Shown: positions 50,020 through 62,479 of the stretch, piece after piece | Numbering within the stretch: the first letter of the stretch is position 1 | How the letters are laid out: every line of letters begins with the position of its first letter | Assembly (NCBI GenBank): GCA_027574665.1 | Contig: CM050652.1 | Location: 42,560,307 to 42,624,306, forward strand | DNA: 64,000 nt | Source of the DNA: Rhynochetos jubatus | Taxonomy: Eukaryota > Chordata > Aves > Eurypygiformes > Rhynochetidae | Direction of reading: 5' to 3' | The notes under the pieces: model-generated | Database searches by the model: none | What the model was told of the DNA's origin: nothing | Seen by the model: the letters and a program-made list of their open reading frames with translations, nothing else | Made by a program: the position numbers and the translations under genes

Positions 50020-51977
50020 AATAATAAGTGTTTCAAAGATAGCCTATAAAAATGTCATGGAGAAAAATACAGCAGCAGATGATTTAATGCGAGTGATGTA
50101 ATTGCCATGATTGACTATAAAGCTATCCTAATATAACATTCAGTTTTGCAGTTAAGCATTTCCTTCACAAATAGGAATCAATTGCATCAGCTCAGATACT
50201 GAAATCATAGATTGCAACAAAAAGGTCATTTCTACGAAGAAAGTTTATCTTTCTATTTGAAAGTGTGTTTCAGAAAAAAAAAAGTCTATTTCTGATTGGG
50301 CTAATTTTCATTGTCGTTGGACAGATTTTTGTAGTACATGCTGAAGGGTGAATAAATGGGTGATTAATTTCTTCCCTCTCTTTGCTCTTAGGAGTCAGAT
50401 GTGCTGCCTCTGGTTGCCTGTGGTTCATGTCTGCACAAGATTCACCAAATTTCTCCTCTGTATCAGTCCAACTCAATATATTCAATTACCTGTTCTCTTA
50501 ATTACTGACTTACTAAGCTTTAGTTGCCTGAGTTGTCAGAAAAAGTTTCTTGCTTCTTTTCCACTTTGTTCTTCTCTCAGAAACAGTAGGGATCAACATA
50601 TCTCGTTTCTTGTGTTATCAGCACTAGGGCAGCTATCAAATGCTCTGTTACTACAAAGAGTGCTGGTTGATATAAAAACAGCCTAGTATTAATAAGCAAG
50701 AGAAAGGTGGATACCACAGGAAGAAATTGCCTTTTGCTATCTGTCCCCTTTAAGAATAAGACTGGAATAAGACTTTTATTTACCAGTGTTGTAATTAATG
50801 TTAAACAAGTAACAGAAAATGCACAAACTAAAAATTAACAGCTGTTCTGTCTTTTGTTTGTCAACCAGAAAAGCATTTCTTGAGCAATCAAAAAACAACT
50901 CAGTACATTCAAGTCCTTAAATTATTTTGGCAGTGTGCCTTTTTATGTTGCATATCTGAGCTGTGACTGAGCACCAGTTGGCCAGGAGTGCATTTAGCTG
51001 TGGTTCATGGCCTAGGGCAGCACTTCTCTCCTGTTAGAGAGAGGACGTAGGCTGGTACCACAACACATCTGAAGACCTTAGTTTAACATTTTATGCAAAG
51101 CCACAGTCTGAAATTCAAACTTCTGTAACATGTTCAGAAAGAAATTCTGTATGGCGTGTTCTGTGACAAACATTTCTGGAATTCCACATGACAGACCAGA
51201 CTTTGGTCAGGCAAGTGGAATTCACTTCAGATGATGATAAAGCCAAAGATACGCTCCACGGTTCACTTAATGCATTTCAGCTGTTAATAGCAATTTAGTG
51301 CTTAGGACTGGATTTAAGAGAGTCCATAGTAAGATTTCTTTAAAAAATGTGTGTTTTAGCCATTAAGGTTCTCAGCGCCAACTTTTTCCTTCTATATATC
51401 CACACCCGTTTTGCCCCATGTGCTAATTTAAATAGAACCTCTATTGCCAAGACAGGTCATCCTAAAACTCTTGTGATAGTGCATTACTGTTTAGGATATT
51501 TATATGTATAGCCCTACATGCATCTTATGGCTGGTTGCTTCTATAATTAAAATACTTGTGATTATAGGCTATGTTTATAATTTACCATGTGACTTATAAA
51601 TATCCATTTAAAAGCTGTTAAAACACTCTGATTCCCACATGAGAAAAAGAAAAGAATTTTGGAGTGAAGCTTCATGTAGAAGTTGTCCTGAGTTGTGCAA
51701 AGAGAAGGCTGTGTTCTTGTGACACCATATTCTGATTATTTTTCACTTCCTGTCTTTTAATACAGCTGGTTTTGGGGAAAACAATGGGTCTGCCATCTAT
51801 CTTGTGACTGAGCCTTCTTGACTTAGGGTTTTATTTTGTTGATTGCATTAAATGTATGTGAAGCAAAACCAGTTAATATGACAACTGAGAAGTCATTTTA
51901 TCATTAGTTATCCCCATGTCTGGCTGCATTGTTGTGGGTAATGTGGAAGGAAGGGGGGAATATATAAAAAAACATTA

Positions 51978-51982
51978 TTGAT
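51978..51982 (+). repeat. Target-site duplication, left copy (TTGAT)
   Basis: TTGAT directly precedes the LTR terminus TGTCG and is identical to the 5 bases that follow the other terminus at 52783-52787. Confidence 0.88.
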
Positions 51983-52272
51983 TGTCGTGGTTTAACTCTG
52001 GCTAGCAAAATACCACGAAGCCGCTCTCACAAATCCCCCTCCCCTCCTCCAGTGGAGGGGAAGAATCGGAGGAAAAAGAAATAAGGAAGCTCGTAAAATT
52101 GAGATAGGAACTATTTACTAATTAAATCTAAATCAATATATACAGATACTACTAATATTAAATAATTAAAATAGTAGCAAATGAAACATATAGTACAAGA
52201 TATACAATATGATACAATTTCCCACCGTCCACTGACCAATGCACACCCAGATGTTGAGGGATGAAAATCAGA

Positions 52273-52350
52273 CCCCGAGAGCCCGAGAACCACAGCCCGA
52301 GAGCGATTGCAGCCCGAGAGCCGCGGCCTGAAGGCCGGAGCCCGGGAGCC
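52273..52350 (+). repeat. CCCGAGAG-type minisatellite inside the LTR
   Basis: CCCGAGAG or CCCGAGAA units occur at least four times within 80 bp (first units adjoining, later ones spaced by 10-16 bp), followed by a related CCCGGGAG. The block is much richer in GC and CpG than the rest of the LTR. It lies where I would expect the GC-rich part upstream of the polyadenylation region on the sense (minus) strand. Confidence 0.8.
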
Positions 52351-52509
52351 TACGCAGCAGAATCCGAGAAAACCTTATCACTGATAACACGGCCAGAAAA
52401 CTCAAAACAATCCACCAGCTCCCACACGAACGAGCCAGTACAGGAGTTGGCAAAGCAGCTAACGCAGGAGGGTGAGCAAGTGCCCAGAGAGACGAGCAAG
52501 GGAGTAAGG

Positions 52510-52525
52510 GAGAGAGAGAGAGAGA
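52510..52525 (+). repeat. (GA)n microsatellite inside the LTR
   Basis: Eight GA units within the solo LTR. Simple repeat. Confidence 0.9.
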
Positions 52526-52782
52526 AGGGCAGAGTAATGGCTACCGGACCCCCTTCCCCGCCCCAAGAGACCGGAACATGACGTACTATGGAATGAAATA
52601 CTTCCTTGGTCAGTCTGGGTCAGCTACAGTATCCGAAGCGGACAAAAGACCTTGAGTTCAGTACAGGCCATCCCCAGCACCAGCTGAGGCCTTATCAATG
52701 TTTTCACTTAGTGTCCAGCAACAGAGTTCCCTGGCAACCAGAGTAAAGGGAGTTAGCCCTTTCCTGACTGAACCCAGCACAT

Positions 52783-52787
52783 TGATA
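52783..52787 (+). repeat. Target-site duplication, right copy (TTGAT)
   Basis: TTGAT directly follows the LTR terminus CAGCACA and matches the left copy exactly. Confidence 0.88.
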
Positions 52788-53360
52788 TAAAACCAGCATG
52801 AAGATAAAAAGCAAAGCAGAGAGGTGTCATAACTTTTAGTATGAACTTATTCAAATAGTCTTGATGTCAGTGGGCCATGGTAACATGGAGAAGAGCCTCA
52901 GGATGTTGAAGCCTGTAAGGTAGCGGGCACAGTGATCGCCACGCTGCTGCACAGAAGCAATGGTTAATAACTCAGATATTATTAACTGAACTGAAAACAC
53001 TTCCAAGGGACATAACTGTCAAGACTGCATTTTATATAGGAAGAGGCTGAAGCACAGAGTTTAAATGACCTGCTAGCAGCTCAGCAGTAAACATTGGCCC
53101 CTTGAGTCCTATCAATTGTCTATTGGTTATACTACTGATATTGCCATATCTCTTCTGGAGTTCTCCAAAGGCTTACCACGGTGTAGGAATCCATGATGAA
53201 ATTATTAGATATAAGCCTGGCAATAAAAAACCCTTTTCAGGAGTGCATCTCACACAGTTCTTTTCATAACTGTTTCCCACAATGGTAAGGGGACCTGGGG
53301 CTAAAAATCTTTCTGCGTTCCCCTGATGCAATGCAGGAACTCCTTCAAAAGTCATTCATC
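52788..53360. other. Spacer between two LTRs, no retroviral genes
   Basis: About 570 bp of ordinary mixed sequence between the solo LTR and the second LTR. The two LTRs belong to different families and no internal retroviral sequence lies between them, so they are not the two ends of one provirus. Confidence 0.6.
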
Positions 53361-53893
53361 TGGTTTTGGGTGCCACCAAAGCTGCTCTGTCACTGCCCTC
53401 AGCTGGGCAGGGGAGAGAAAATATAATGAAAAGCTTGTGGGTTGAGGTAGGTACAGGGAGTGATCATTCAGCAATTATCGTCATGGGCAATACAGACTCA
53501 ACTTGTGGAAAATTAATTTACTTTATTACTAATCAAATCGGAGTAGAAAAGAACTAAAATCTTAAAACACCATGCGCTGCACCATGGGCTGCCAGGGAAT
53601 CTCTGCTCCAGCGCCTGGAGCGTCTTCTCCTCCTCCTTCTTCTCCACTGACCTGGGTGTCCACAGAGCTGTTCCTCTCACATCTCACTTTCTCTTTTCCT
53701 CCCTTCTCAAACATGTTATCCCAGAGATGCTACCACCATCGCTGATGGACTTGGCCTTGGCCAGCGGTGGGTCCATCACGGAGCTGGCTGGCTTTGGCTC
53801 TGTCAGACATGGGGGAGGCTACTGGCAGCTTCTCACAAAAGCCACCCCTGTAGCCCCCTCGCTACCAAAACCTTGCCATGCAAACCCAATACA
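53361..53893 (-). mobile_element. Endogenous retrovirus LTR (family copy 2)
   Basis: It shares the GTGCCACCAAAGC...CACTGCCCTC block and the long block at 53572-53885 with copy 1 at 3954-4467, in the same orientation. The far end reads CTTGCCATGCAAACCCAATACA up to 53893, i.e. TGTATTGGGTTTG on the sense strand. Unlike copy 1 it keeps the AT-rich polyadenylation part, with AATAAA on the minus strand (plus-strand TTTATT at 53522-53527), but lacks the central region and the extreme 3' terminus. No gag, pol or env is adjacent, so it is a solo, deleted LTR. Confidence 0.82.
53522..53527 (-). promoter_or_regulatory. LTR polyadenylation hexamer AATAAA
   Basis: The minus-strand AATAAA lies in the AT-rich part of the LTR (AGTAATAAAGTAAATTAATT context), where the LTR's own polyadenylation signal is expected. 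Confidence 0.65.
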
Positions 53894-56800
53894 AATGGTG
53901 ATTAGCTTGCTAGCAATTTCATGAGACTAATTCAGCTTGTGGATTCTATGGCCCTGGATTCATTTTGTGTGGCCATATATAGCAGTCCTGGAGTGGCACA
54001 GATGGAAGTAGCACCCCACTTTCAGCTTTTGTTCACAACTAGAAAACTGGCATTGTATTCTGATCTCTGTCTTTTCACAGAGATCTTAACTTTTTTGGGG
54101 GGGACCATGAATGGATCACTGTACAAATGCTTAGGATTCAGGCTGTAAATTACACAAAACTCTGACAAGCTCAACAACAAACAGGGTGGTGGATAGGACC
54201 CTCCATGTTGTGCTTTTCTGTTGCTAAACTTTGGCTATGACAGCTCTGTGATACCTTTAACCATAGAGCAGCATGAGCTTTTCCAGATCTACTTAAAATG
54301 GGAGGTGACAGCTTATATGACACATATGTCATTACTTAAACTGATTTTCTTTATGTCCATTAATGCGAGTTATTTTTGTTGGATCAATATAATGATGATG
54401 TGGAATAAAGGAATAAAGGCCTTTATCTGCAGCCTCTGGATGTATAAATACACAAACCCTTATTAGTGGACAGAAAAGATGTGGTGAAAATAACACACTA
54501 GATCTTGTACCAGACGCAAGTGATAACCAAAACTGATGTTTTTTTTTCTTTCAGCTTTTCATGGCATTGTTTCTTCAGCTGCGCAGTGTCAGCCTCTGTT
54601 GTGCAAGGGAGGAAGAAGTATCCAGTAACCCAGGATAAGGAATAGGGTAGCCGATCTCAAGGTGTTATACCGAAGGATTACGAATGAGACAAAGAGCCCT
54701 TGGAAATAAGAAGAGGTAGGCAATGACATCAACAGATAGCATGTGAGAATACTGTATAGGTGATTTAATCTGTTCAGTTTTGTTCATTTACAAAATTGTG
54801 GGTCAAAATGAAACAGGAAAATTGAAGTGAATTTAAGAAGAGCTGAAGATACAGTATACACAGTGCAACTTTTTTTCTAGCAGTCAGTGGAGATAAACTT
54901 TACATTTCAATGACAGCAGGATGACAGGTCAGTTTAACAGCAGAGGAAGTGAAAAAAAATTTTTTTGAGCCTTCAGTAATGCAGGATCAGAAGAATTTGC
55001 TGTAAGAGCATATTTAACATACTTTAGAAGCCAATTGCAGGGTACTTTGTGGCACTACTGAGATCACAGGAAACTTCAGGAATCCTAGAGGAGAGCAGAA
55101 ACAGAAAATCTTCAAGAAATCTCAAAATCCTTGTAGGTGAGTGAGAGAAAGAATTAAATATGAAATATAAACCACTGGTGTGAATATGTAGATTGTAGTT
55201 TTGTGGCAAATTGGACATTCTGATTTTGCATATTTTAGACAAAAGAAGTCATTGAGCTCTGTGAAAACACAGTTACATGAAATGTTGTGAAGACTAACTA
55301 TAAATTTACCACTGGGAGAAATAAACATGTTTTACTAAAATAAATAGGTAGCTAAGTGTAATCTATGTTTTCCTGAATAAAAACAATTGAAACAAAAATA
55401 GTACACAGTTAGTTCTGAATATATGCAAAGTATTCAGAGGCAAATTCAAGTCTTTGTAATTTACTCTGTACTTCGATGGTGACCATCTGCAATACTTCAA
55501 AATCAAAGCTCCAGAAGTGAAATTGACTCATGGAAGCCAAAAAAAGAAGAAACCAGATTGGACTTGACCATTAAATGCTCTAAAGAATGGTATATATGCT
55601 AGTTTAATGAAAATGAGATGGTCTTTAAACTCTCACAGGACAAGAAAATAATGCCGAAAGTGAACTCTGTCAGAAGAGAAGGCCCAAAACGTTAGGGTAG
55701 CTGGAAAAAAATGGAAGGTTAAGAGATATTCTGCATAACAGAATGGGTGAAAATGGATCATAAACAATTCTGTAACAGGGGACTTTCTGTCTGTAACTTC
55801 AAAAGTCTAAAGAATAGGGAAAGTGGAATTGGCATCTCTTTGCTCTGTTGCTAAGTTTGTGACAGAGAACGAAATTTTGAGTTAGGATAGCTTGTTAAAT
55901 TGAAGTTATACTAGAGTCTGCTTTCTATGTTTTTATTGTTATGTGACACTACTTAGTCCTTTTGATATAGAAGTACAGAAAGAACCCAAAATTTGTTGGC
56001 CAGTATCTGTGAAGACATGTTATAATGGAGTAATTCTGCCTTTGGCTAAGATGCAAGCAATTTTTAAGAAAACTAATGCTTGTGATTTTGCCACTTACTT
56101 GTATTCTATGTATTACACCACCTTTTTTTCATCATTAAAATGTGTTTTTGCAAAATGTTCATGTATCTAGAACAATATATCTATCAATTTTTAGAATTGC
56201 AACAATTCTAAAAGCCTTGAAAATGTATGCAAAAAATACTCAGCATATGAAAAGGAAGGATTCCGCTCCCCCCCCAAATTATCATCATTGAAATGACAAT
56301 GAAATTATCGTGAGTGTTTTTACTGAGGAGTAAGGCTGAGCATAATGATTGATTTTCAGCTGTTTACTCTAGGCAAGACTCTTGCTTGAATAGGCACTAC
56401 AGATATTAAGACAGAAATCAGAGGGGACAGATATGACATCTGGAAATAAATCTATTGGTCAATATTGAGACTGTGATTTTGTTCTTCTGTTTGCAGTTGC
56501 TAGTTACAATTTAAAAAGTCATTCAGGTTGGTCAGAGATGGTGTAGCTCACAGGGTCTAGATTGTTTGTATAAGCATTAATAATTAACCTTGTGATACTT
56601 GGTTATGGTGCAGTGAGAAAGTAGAAATCGAAAGCTTTTCTATTTTATTCATGATGTTTTATCTACTGTTGCATCTGTTAGTGCCAGAATAGGAGGAGAC
56701 AGGCTTTTAGCTTTTGTTTTCCACATTTACCTATATTTAACTAAAAGGAAAGAAGACATTTTGTAGCAAACCATACATGGTGTAAAAAGGCAGCAAATAT

Positions 56801-59800
56801 TGTTATTAGGAAAATAGAATCCTGTGAGTTAATTTTTCATTAAATATGTTATCAGTCAAGAAAATAGGTCAACTTTTTGGGAATTGAATTTTACAGAAGA
56901 TGCCATCTGGTTTCCCAATTGTTAAAAGGAAGGATTCTTTTTTCTTTGTTTTGTATGAAATATCATAGTGTTCTATTGAAGGAGAGTCATCCTTCAGGGT
57001 GTCTCTTTACAAGAAGAGACTTTTTTAAAATATCAAAGAATTAACTGCATATAAAAATTATTTTCAGCTGTTAATGAGTGCATGTAAAATTTTTATGTGA
57101 GATGAAAACCAAATCTAGTTAAAAAGTAAGGACTCAGCTTTTACTCAAGGATTTTTTTTTTTTATATTCACCATGAGATGTAAAGCCTGGACATTGGTTT
57201 TGCTGGAATGATATTCCCAGAGCCCAAGAAGTCAAAATTTGGACACTGGTTTCTAGAGTCCGTTATACATGGACACAACAATTTAAATGCGTCATTTGGG
57301 GTTTGACAGCCAAAAAAGCAATCTGTTTGGATATAGCCCATAAGACTTGGCTCCGAAATTCTAACAAATTCCCAAGTTGACATTGGATGGTTAAGCTGCC
57401 CTCTGTAATGCACGTCTAAACATTTCAGACACATATTCACGAATTCAGTCTTCTCAAGGGCTGTGATAACAACTACATGGCTTAAGAGAGTCCACTAGAG
57501 ATCTAGACCTTCAAAATTAATGGGGAATTTAGCCTCTGCTATTAAATTGCACAGTAAAATATGTAATTCCAAATACAGACACTGGGTAACTGGGCAAGAA
57601 CCAACTGAATGTTCTTTAGATTTCTAGGTAACCTAGCTATTCCAGTGAGCAGAAATATTGAGCATAAGGCCCCTAAACCTATTACTGAAAAATAAATCCT
57701 GAAGATCCAATATTATGCCCTATCTAAAACATACCTACAAGTCATTCACTGCTCTCCCTTAACAGGAGTGAGCAAATATTTGAACATGCAGTGTACATTT
57801 TGAAATTCCTCTGTTTGACCCTGAAAAAGCAGAACTGTATAGATACTTCAAGTAAACATCAGGGTGCTTGGAGAAGGAAAAATAGGACATCAGTGATAAG
57901 GAAAACGACCAGGTTTCAATTTGGGATGTCTGCTCCATTGAATGCCAGTTTCATTATACTGATTTGACAGAGAAATTTGCTCTCCTGCATTGTTCCAGTG
58001 CCAGAGAGCTCACTTAAATAGGTTATGTGGTGGCAGAAGGTTCTTCACTGCCTTTTACCTTGACTTTCTCCTTGATGTGTGAAAAGTAGGATAAATGTCA
58101 ATGGATCTGCTATACTCATTTTACACTAGTAAATAGCTATAGGAACTGCAAATTAAGAAAAAACAGTATCTGGAGGGTGGGCATGTAGCCCCTGCTCTTT
58201 TATAATTACTAACTTTTGGCCTCTAGATTTAGCAATTCTAAAATTGTACCTTGCAATCTAAAATTTCCAGAGCCATGAAATTTAATTCTGGGATAGTATT
58301 GCTGAGAGTGCAAATGTAAATGTCTGGCGGTTCAGCATCATAAGAGTGTGAGGCCATGAGAAAATGTGGATTTGAATGTATGACTGAATGTATTTGGATG
58401 TATGGTTTTGCTGCTGGCTTAACAGTAAGAGTTTTTCTGCTGCATATAGTGATTGCTGGGCCTGAATTCATGCCTATTTTTCTTATTTAGATTCTTCCAG
58501 AATCCTGTGACATGCTAATTTGCAAGATGAGCTATAGAAAAGGCTATTTCCAGAGATTATTACTGATGTTATTTGGGGCAAACTGAGTGACAGCTACTAT
58601 TTCTTCTCTAAGCTGCTGTGAAATTTCATCCATTCTCCATCAGTCTGAGCTGCTCAAAACTGGGATGATTCAAGAAATTCACAGAATTATTTGTTATATG
58701 GCTCTGGATGAACTTGCATTCTTAAAAATATAACATACTTTAATAAATGACAGTTGTAATGGAATATGCTATTGACTTTGAACTTTGTCAGTTTAGGTGT
58801 GAACTTTCAGTTTGCTTGCAAGATAATTCCACAGATGGACTAAACCAGCACATTGCCACGGTGTTTGAACATTAACTTTTCTTGTCATGTACAGGATATT
58901 GTTATGTAGTAGCATAGGGATCATGAAATATGTCACAAGGACAAAATCCAGTAACTGTTGAGAATGGGATAATAAGGATGAAACTTTGGGAGATAACCAG
59001 AAATGGAGCAGACTAAGCAAACATCAGTTATACAAAAAGGGGCCCTTCAGTTAATGTTACTATGCTGAACCATAATGTGCCATGGGTCAGGCTCCTAGGC
59101 AAGTTTGCTGCCCTTGCAATATGACTAATTAAATTCTTCCAGCAGGATGTGACAGCTGATGAGATAAATACTAAAGCTGTGCCAACTAACTCTGTGCTCC
59201 TAGGAGCATACTGGGAGTCTTTAGTCAAACCAATAATGTAAGTTCTGCACTCCTTGTGCACCCAGAGCTCTTGTGCAAAATGCAGAGCTCTGAGTGTGAA
59301 AGCAGCTCAGTACTAGATTTTAGGTATTGTTTTGAAAATCTCAACCATATGTCTTTTTTTTTTTCCTTTTTCTTTCCATCTTTAGCTATACGCAAGCCAT
59401 TTCCCCCCCACCCTCCACAAGATAGGAGAGAGAATCTCTGCACCTTAGACCCTGGCAAGTCTGGATATACTGGGAAAAATCAGCTCTCCTGTTTTATCTT
59501 AGGCAAGAAAGGCTGAAAATAGGGCTTCGAGTCATTGCAATTTTAAAGCCTTGAGTTCCTCCTATAGTGGTTAACTTCTGCATACTTCTTGAGCTGTATT
59601 CTCAATTTGAGAAAATATTGCTGATAAATGGTAACAAAATGGGTAATTTTAAATTTACTTTATGCCAACAGTGACTTTAACACTTAGACTGAGGACTAAT
59701 GGATTCTTTCATAGTTCTGTGAAAAAGACAACTTTCTGGGTAAAAAAATGCATGGTTATTTTGTTATCAAGTTCCAAAGGAACATCAGTAAGACTGCCCG

Positions 59801-62479
59801 TGCCTGAAGTCCTTCTGTGCTCTTCAAAGAATAGATATTGAATGTTGAATGCTTTGTAATAACAGTGCTTGTGCCTGTGATGGTTCTGATGCAGTGATCT
59901 GGAAAACAGTGGTAGAAGCATATCAAAGAAACTGAATAGCTTTGGATAAAACAGCAGATTTTACTTTTGTAAAGACAAATAATTGATAATGTACAATTTC
60001 AGGAAGCTGGGAAGCTCAGGGACATGAACTACCTAAAAATCAAAGGTCAGTGACAGTCTTTATAAAATTACATCATCAAGTTTGTAAGTTAAATCCACAA
60101 CAGCAGAAATGCAAAGCAGAAGCTAAAATTCTACTTGTTCTCCATGGAATTCACCATGGACTGTTTTCCTCAAGTGTGCCTAAATATAGAAGAACAGATA
60201 ATTTTGTTTTTGCATGATACTATTTTGCTTTCATGTGCTTAATTTATTAGGTGGTGTATTTGTATTTTTAGTGGGTTTGGGTTTGGTTTTTTGTTGTTGT
60301 TGTTCGGTGGTTTCTTTTTTCTAATAGGAAATCGCAATTATCTATCTGGTTTTGTTTCTCACATTTTCAAAGTCATCTTAGAACTTAAAATATAAAGTTT
60401 CACTGCCCAGCAGAGTTTTATTAAAGCTGTGTGAACATTTAACTCAGATTTAGCAGGGTCTCATGTGTAAGACTACTTACATGAATAAAGGTAAGCATAT
60501 GCCCTAGAAGCTTTCTGAAACAAAGCTTAGATCTGGAAAATATGGATGAAATACAGGCTGTCTTGAACTTTAAGACCTCCCTGGAGAGGAATCAAGTGAT
60601 AACATCAGTAATAATTAATACTAAAGTCACATTTTCATCCCAGAGGATCTCTAACTCTTTCTCACCTGGATTGAGTCAGAGTTCCATCTCAGCACTTTCC
60701 AGAAGTCTATAAAAAGTAGCTTCTGTCTGCAGAGACAGATATTTTAGCATTTTTGTAAGTTCTCATGGTTTGTCTCCCAGCACACCACACACATTCATTT
60801 CCAGAAGATAGAAATAAACAGGTCATGAATTCTTAGCACTTCAGCAGGCAGACAGGTGATCTGCCACAGACACCTTGATTTCAGCACTGCATCGCTATTC
60901 TGAGTGATGCAAAACGTAAGTATACCTAACACCTCTGATGTGAAGGCATCTTTAGGCTGGAATGCAGCCATCAAAGAAAGAGGAGTGGTGAGTTTAGGTA
61001 TTTCTGTGGGGTTTGTTTTGTTTGCTTGTTTTGGTTTGGTTTCTTCTGTTACCAGATTGTACTACTGCAGAACAAAACACGACACCTTTTATATCACGAA
61101 AACCAGTCAAAATATCTACTTGAAAAGTGCTGTCCAAATATGTATTTTTTCAAGCAATAATTTAATTATTTTGAATACTGTACAAGATTTTTAGTGGTTT
61201 TCAAATAAAACTGTGATATGTTTAATATTCTAAGTCTGGATAGAAAAATGGAAGAATAATTATATGTACTTATGCACCTTAGGAGGTACTGGTTACCACT
61301 GCTACTTCCGTCACCTCTAGGGAAAATGGAAAAGTTTATTTTGACTTGAACTTAACTCTGCAGACTACTGCATATTGTAGAAAACTGTGACTGCCTCAGT
61401 GGTATACAGGACTTACTTACTTTGAAACTTAGTCGTACAAGACTGGCAGTTCTTTGGGATAGGTACAGTCGAAGAGTTGGACAAAAGTTGGTACAGAACC
61501 ATAGCAAAGTCATTTAACATACGTACTAGTTCTTTAACTACAGTTTTAATTTATGCTTATGAAAGGACTCTACCTGAAATTTGAATTATCAAGGTTTGGA
61601 GGTCTTTGTACACTATAGGACAGTCAGAGCATTTCATATACAGGAGATTATGTTTATAATACTTCTCTGCTAATCTTTTTTTAACATACATATATCTCCA
61701 AACATGCATTCCTGTACTAAAGGAAAAAACTGTGTATTTTCCTGTACACAGTTGCAGAAAAAAAAGTGTTTGTTTTTTATTTTTTAAGAAGAGAAAGGCT
61801 TCAGATAAATTATTTTACAATTGCAGAAATACCGACGTCATGTTTCATAGTTTGTTCTTTGCTAGATCTGTGCCTAGAAACATACATATATTGTTTTCAA
61901 TGAATTCTACAGCTACAAGTGTAATTGCTACACACATCATTTGATAATATTTGAACATTCTTTGTTGAGTGCGAATTGCAGAAAACATCAAGTTTTGCAA
62001 GAAAGGAAAAAATCCTTAGAGGGAAAATTCATCAGCTCAGAAATCTGCTATAATGGCATTTGTAAGTGAACCTTAAATTACTAGCATGCAACTGGGAGAA
62101 CTACCATTCTCTTCTGTACCCTTTTAGCTATCAGTATGGGCTGTGAGTAGTTTAATTAACAAAGTATGTTCCACAGATACTCATTACAAATATTCCTTCA
62201 GGAAACAGATACTAGGATGTTAGCTAAAATAGGAGTTCAATGCACTTCATGTTCCGATCAAGTTAATTTGTATCCCCTACACCTCTGGTGTAGTGTTTCT
62301 AGTAGGACGTATATTCAAAATGAATAGCAGAGTGTTTTCTATTGCAATCCCAATTCCTTTGACAAATGCTTATACCTTCACGTTGAACACCTACTAAACA
62401 CACAATATGGACAGAGTGGGAAATGGTCAGCATTGCTCTTCAGCATCACAAGAAATATTAAGCATCAAGAGACAAAACC
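53894..62479. other. Intergenic AT-rich DNA, no gene seen
   Basis: About 8.6 kb without recognised genes or repeats. Low-complexity GT/TTG patches lie at about 60268-60306 and 61010-61045. The blocks at 57165-57880 and 58200-58480 look less AT-rich and may be old unclassified repeats. Confidence 0.45.
60268..60306 (+). repeat. GT/TTG-rich low-complexity patch
   Basis: GTGGGTTTGGGTTTGGTTTT is followed by four GTT-type units. Simple low-complexity DNA. Confidence 0.75.

Larger units (their letters stand above)
46918..51977. other. Intergenic AT-rich DNA with simple repeats, no gene seen
   Basis: About 5 kb without recognised genes. It holds a CAAAC-type low-complexity patch at about 47526-47570, an 18-bp AT palindrome at 47297-47314, a 37-bp tandem duplication at 48811-48879 and an 18-base T run at 50002-50019. 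Confidence 0.5.
51983..52782 (-). mobile_element. Solo ERV LTR, 800 bp, with 5-bp target duplication
   Basis: The element begins TGTCGTGGTTTAACTCTGGC and ends CTGACTGAACCCAGCACA, with TG...CA ends, and is flanked by TTGAT at 51978-51982 and TTGAT at 52783-52787. The start, the CACGAAGCCGCTCTCACAAA box, the CCAGTGGAGGGGAAGAATCG box and the GACGTACTATGGAATGAAAT, TCAGTCTGGGTCAGCTACAG end blocks match a common neoavian ERV LTR as I remember it. There is no gag, pol or env next to it, so it is a solo LTR left by recombination between two LTRs. A 5-bp duplication fits ERVL-like (class III) or some class I elements. Minus-strand sense is inferred from the usual orientation of this repeat. The 107-codon plus-strand frame inside it is not a gene. 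Confidence 0.92.

Noticed and set aside
52261..52581. 107-codon plus-strand frame with Glu/Arg/Ser repeats
   Set aside because: It lies wholly inside the solo LTR and its repeated residues come from the CCCGAGAG minisatellite and the GA repeat.
51983..53893. One provirus bounded by the two LTRs at 52 and 53.4-53.9 kb
   Set aside because: The two LTRs differ in sequence and family, the first has its own target duplication at both ends, and no gag, pol or env sequence lies between them.
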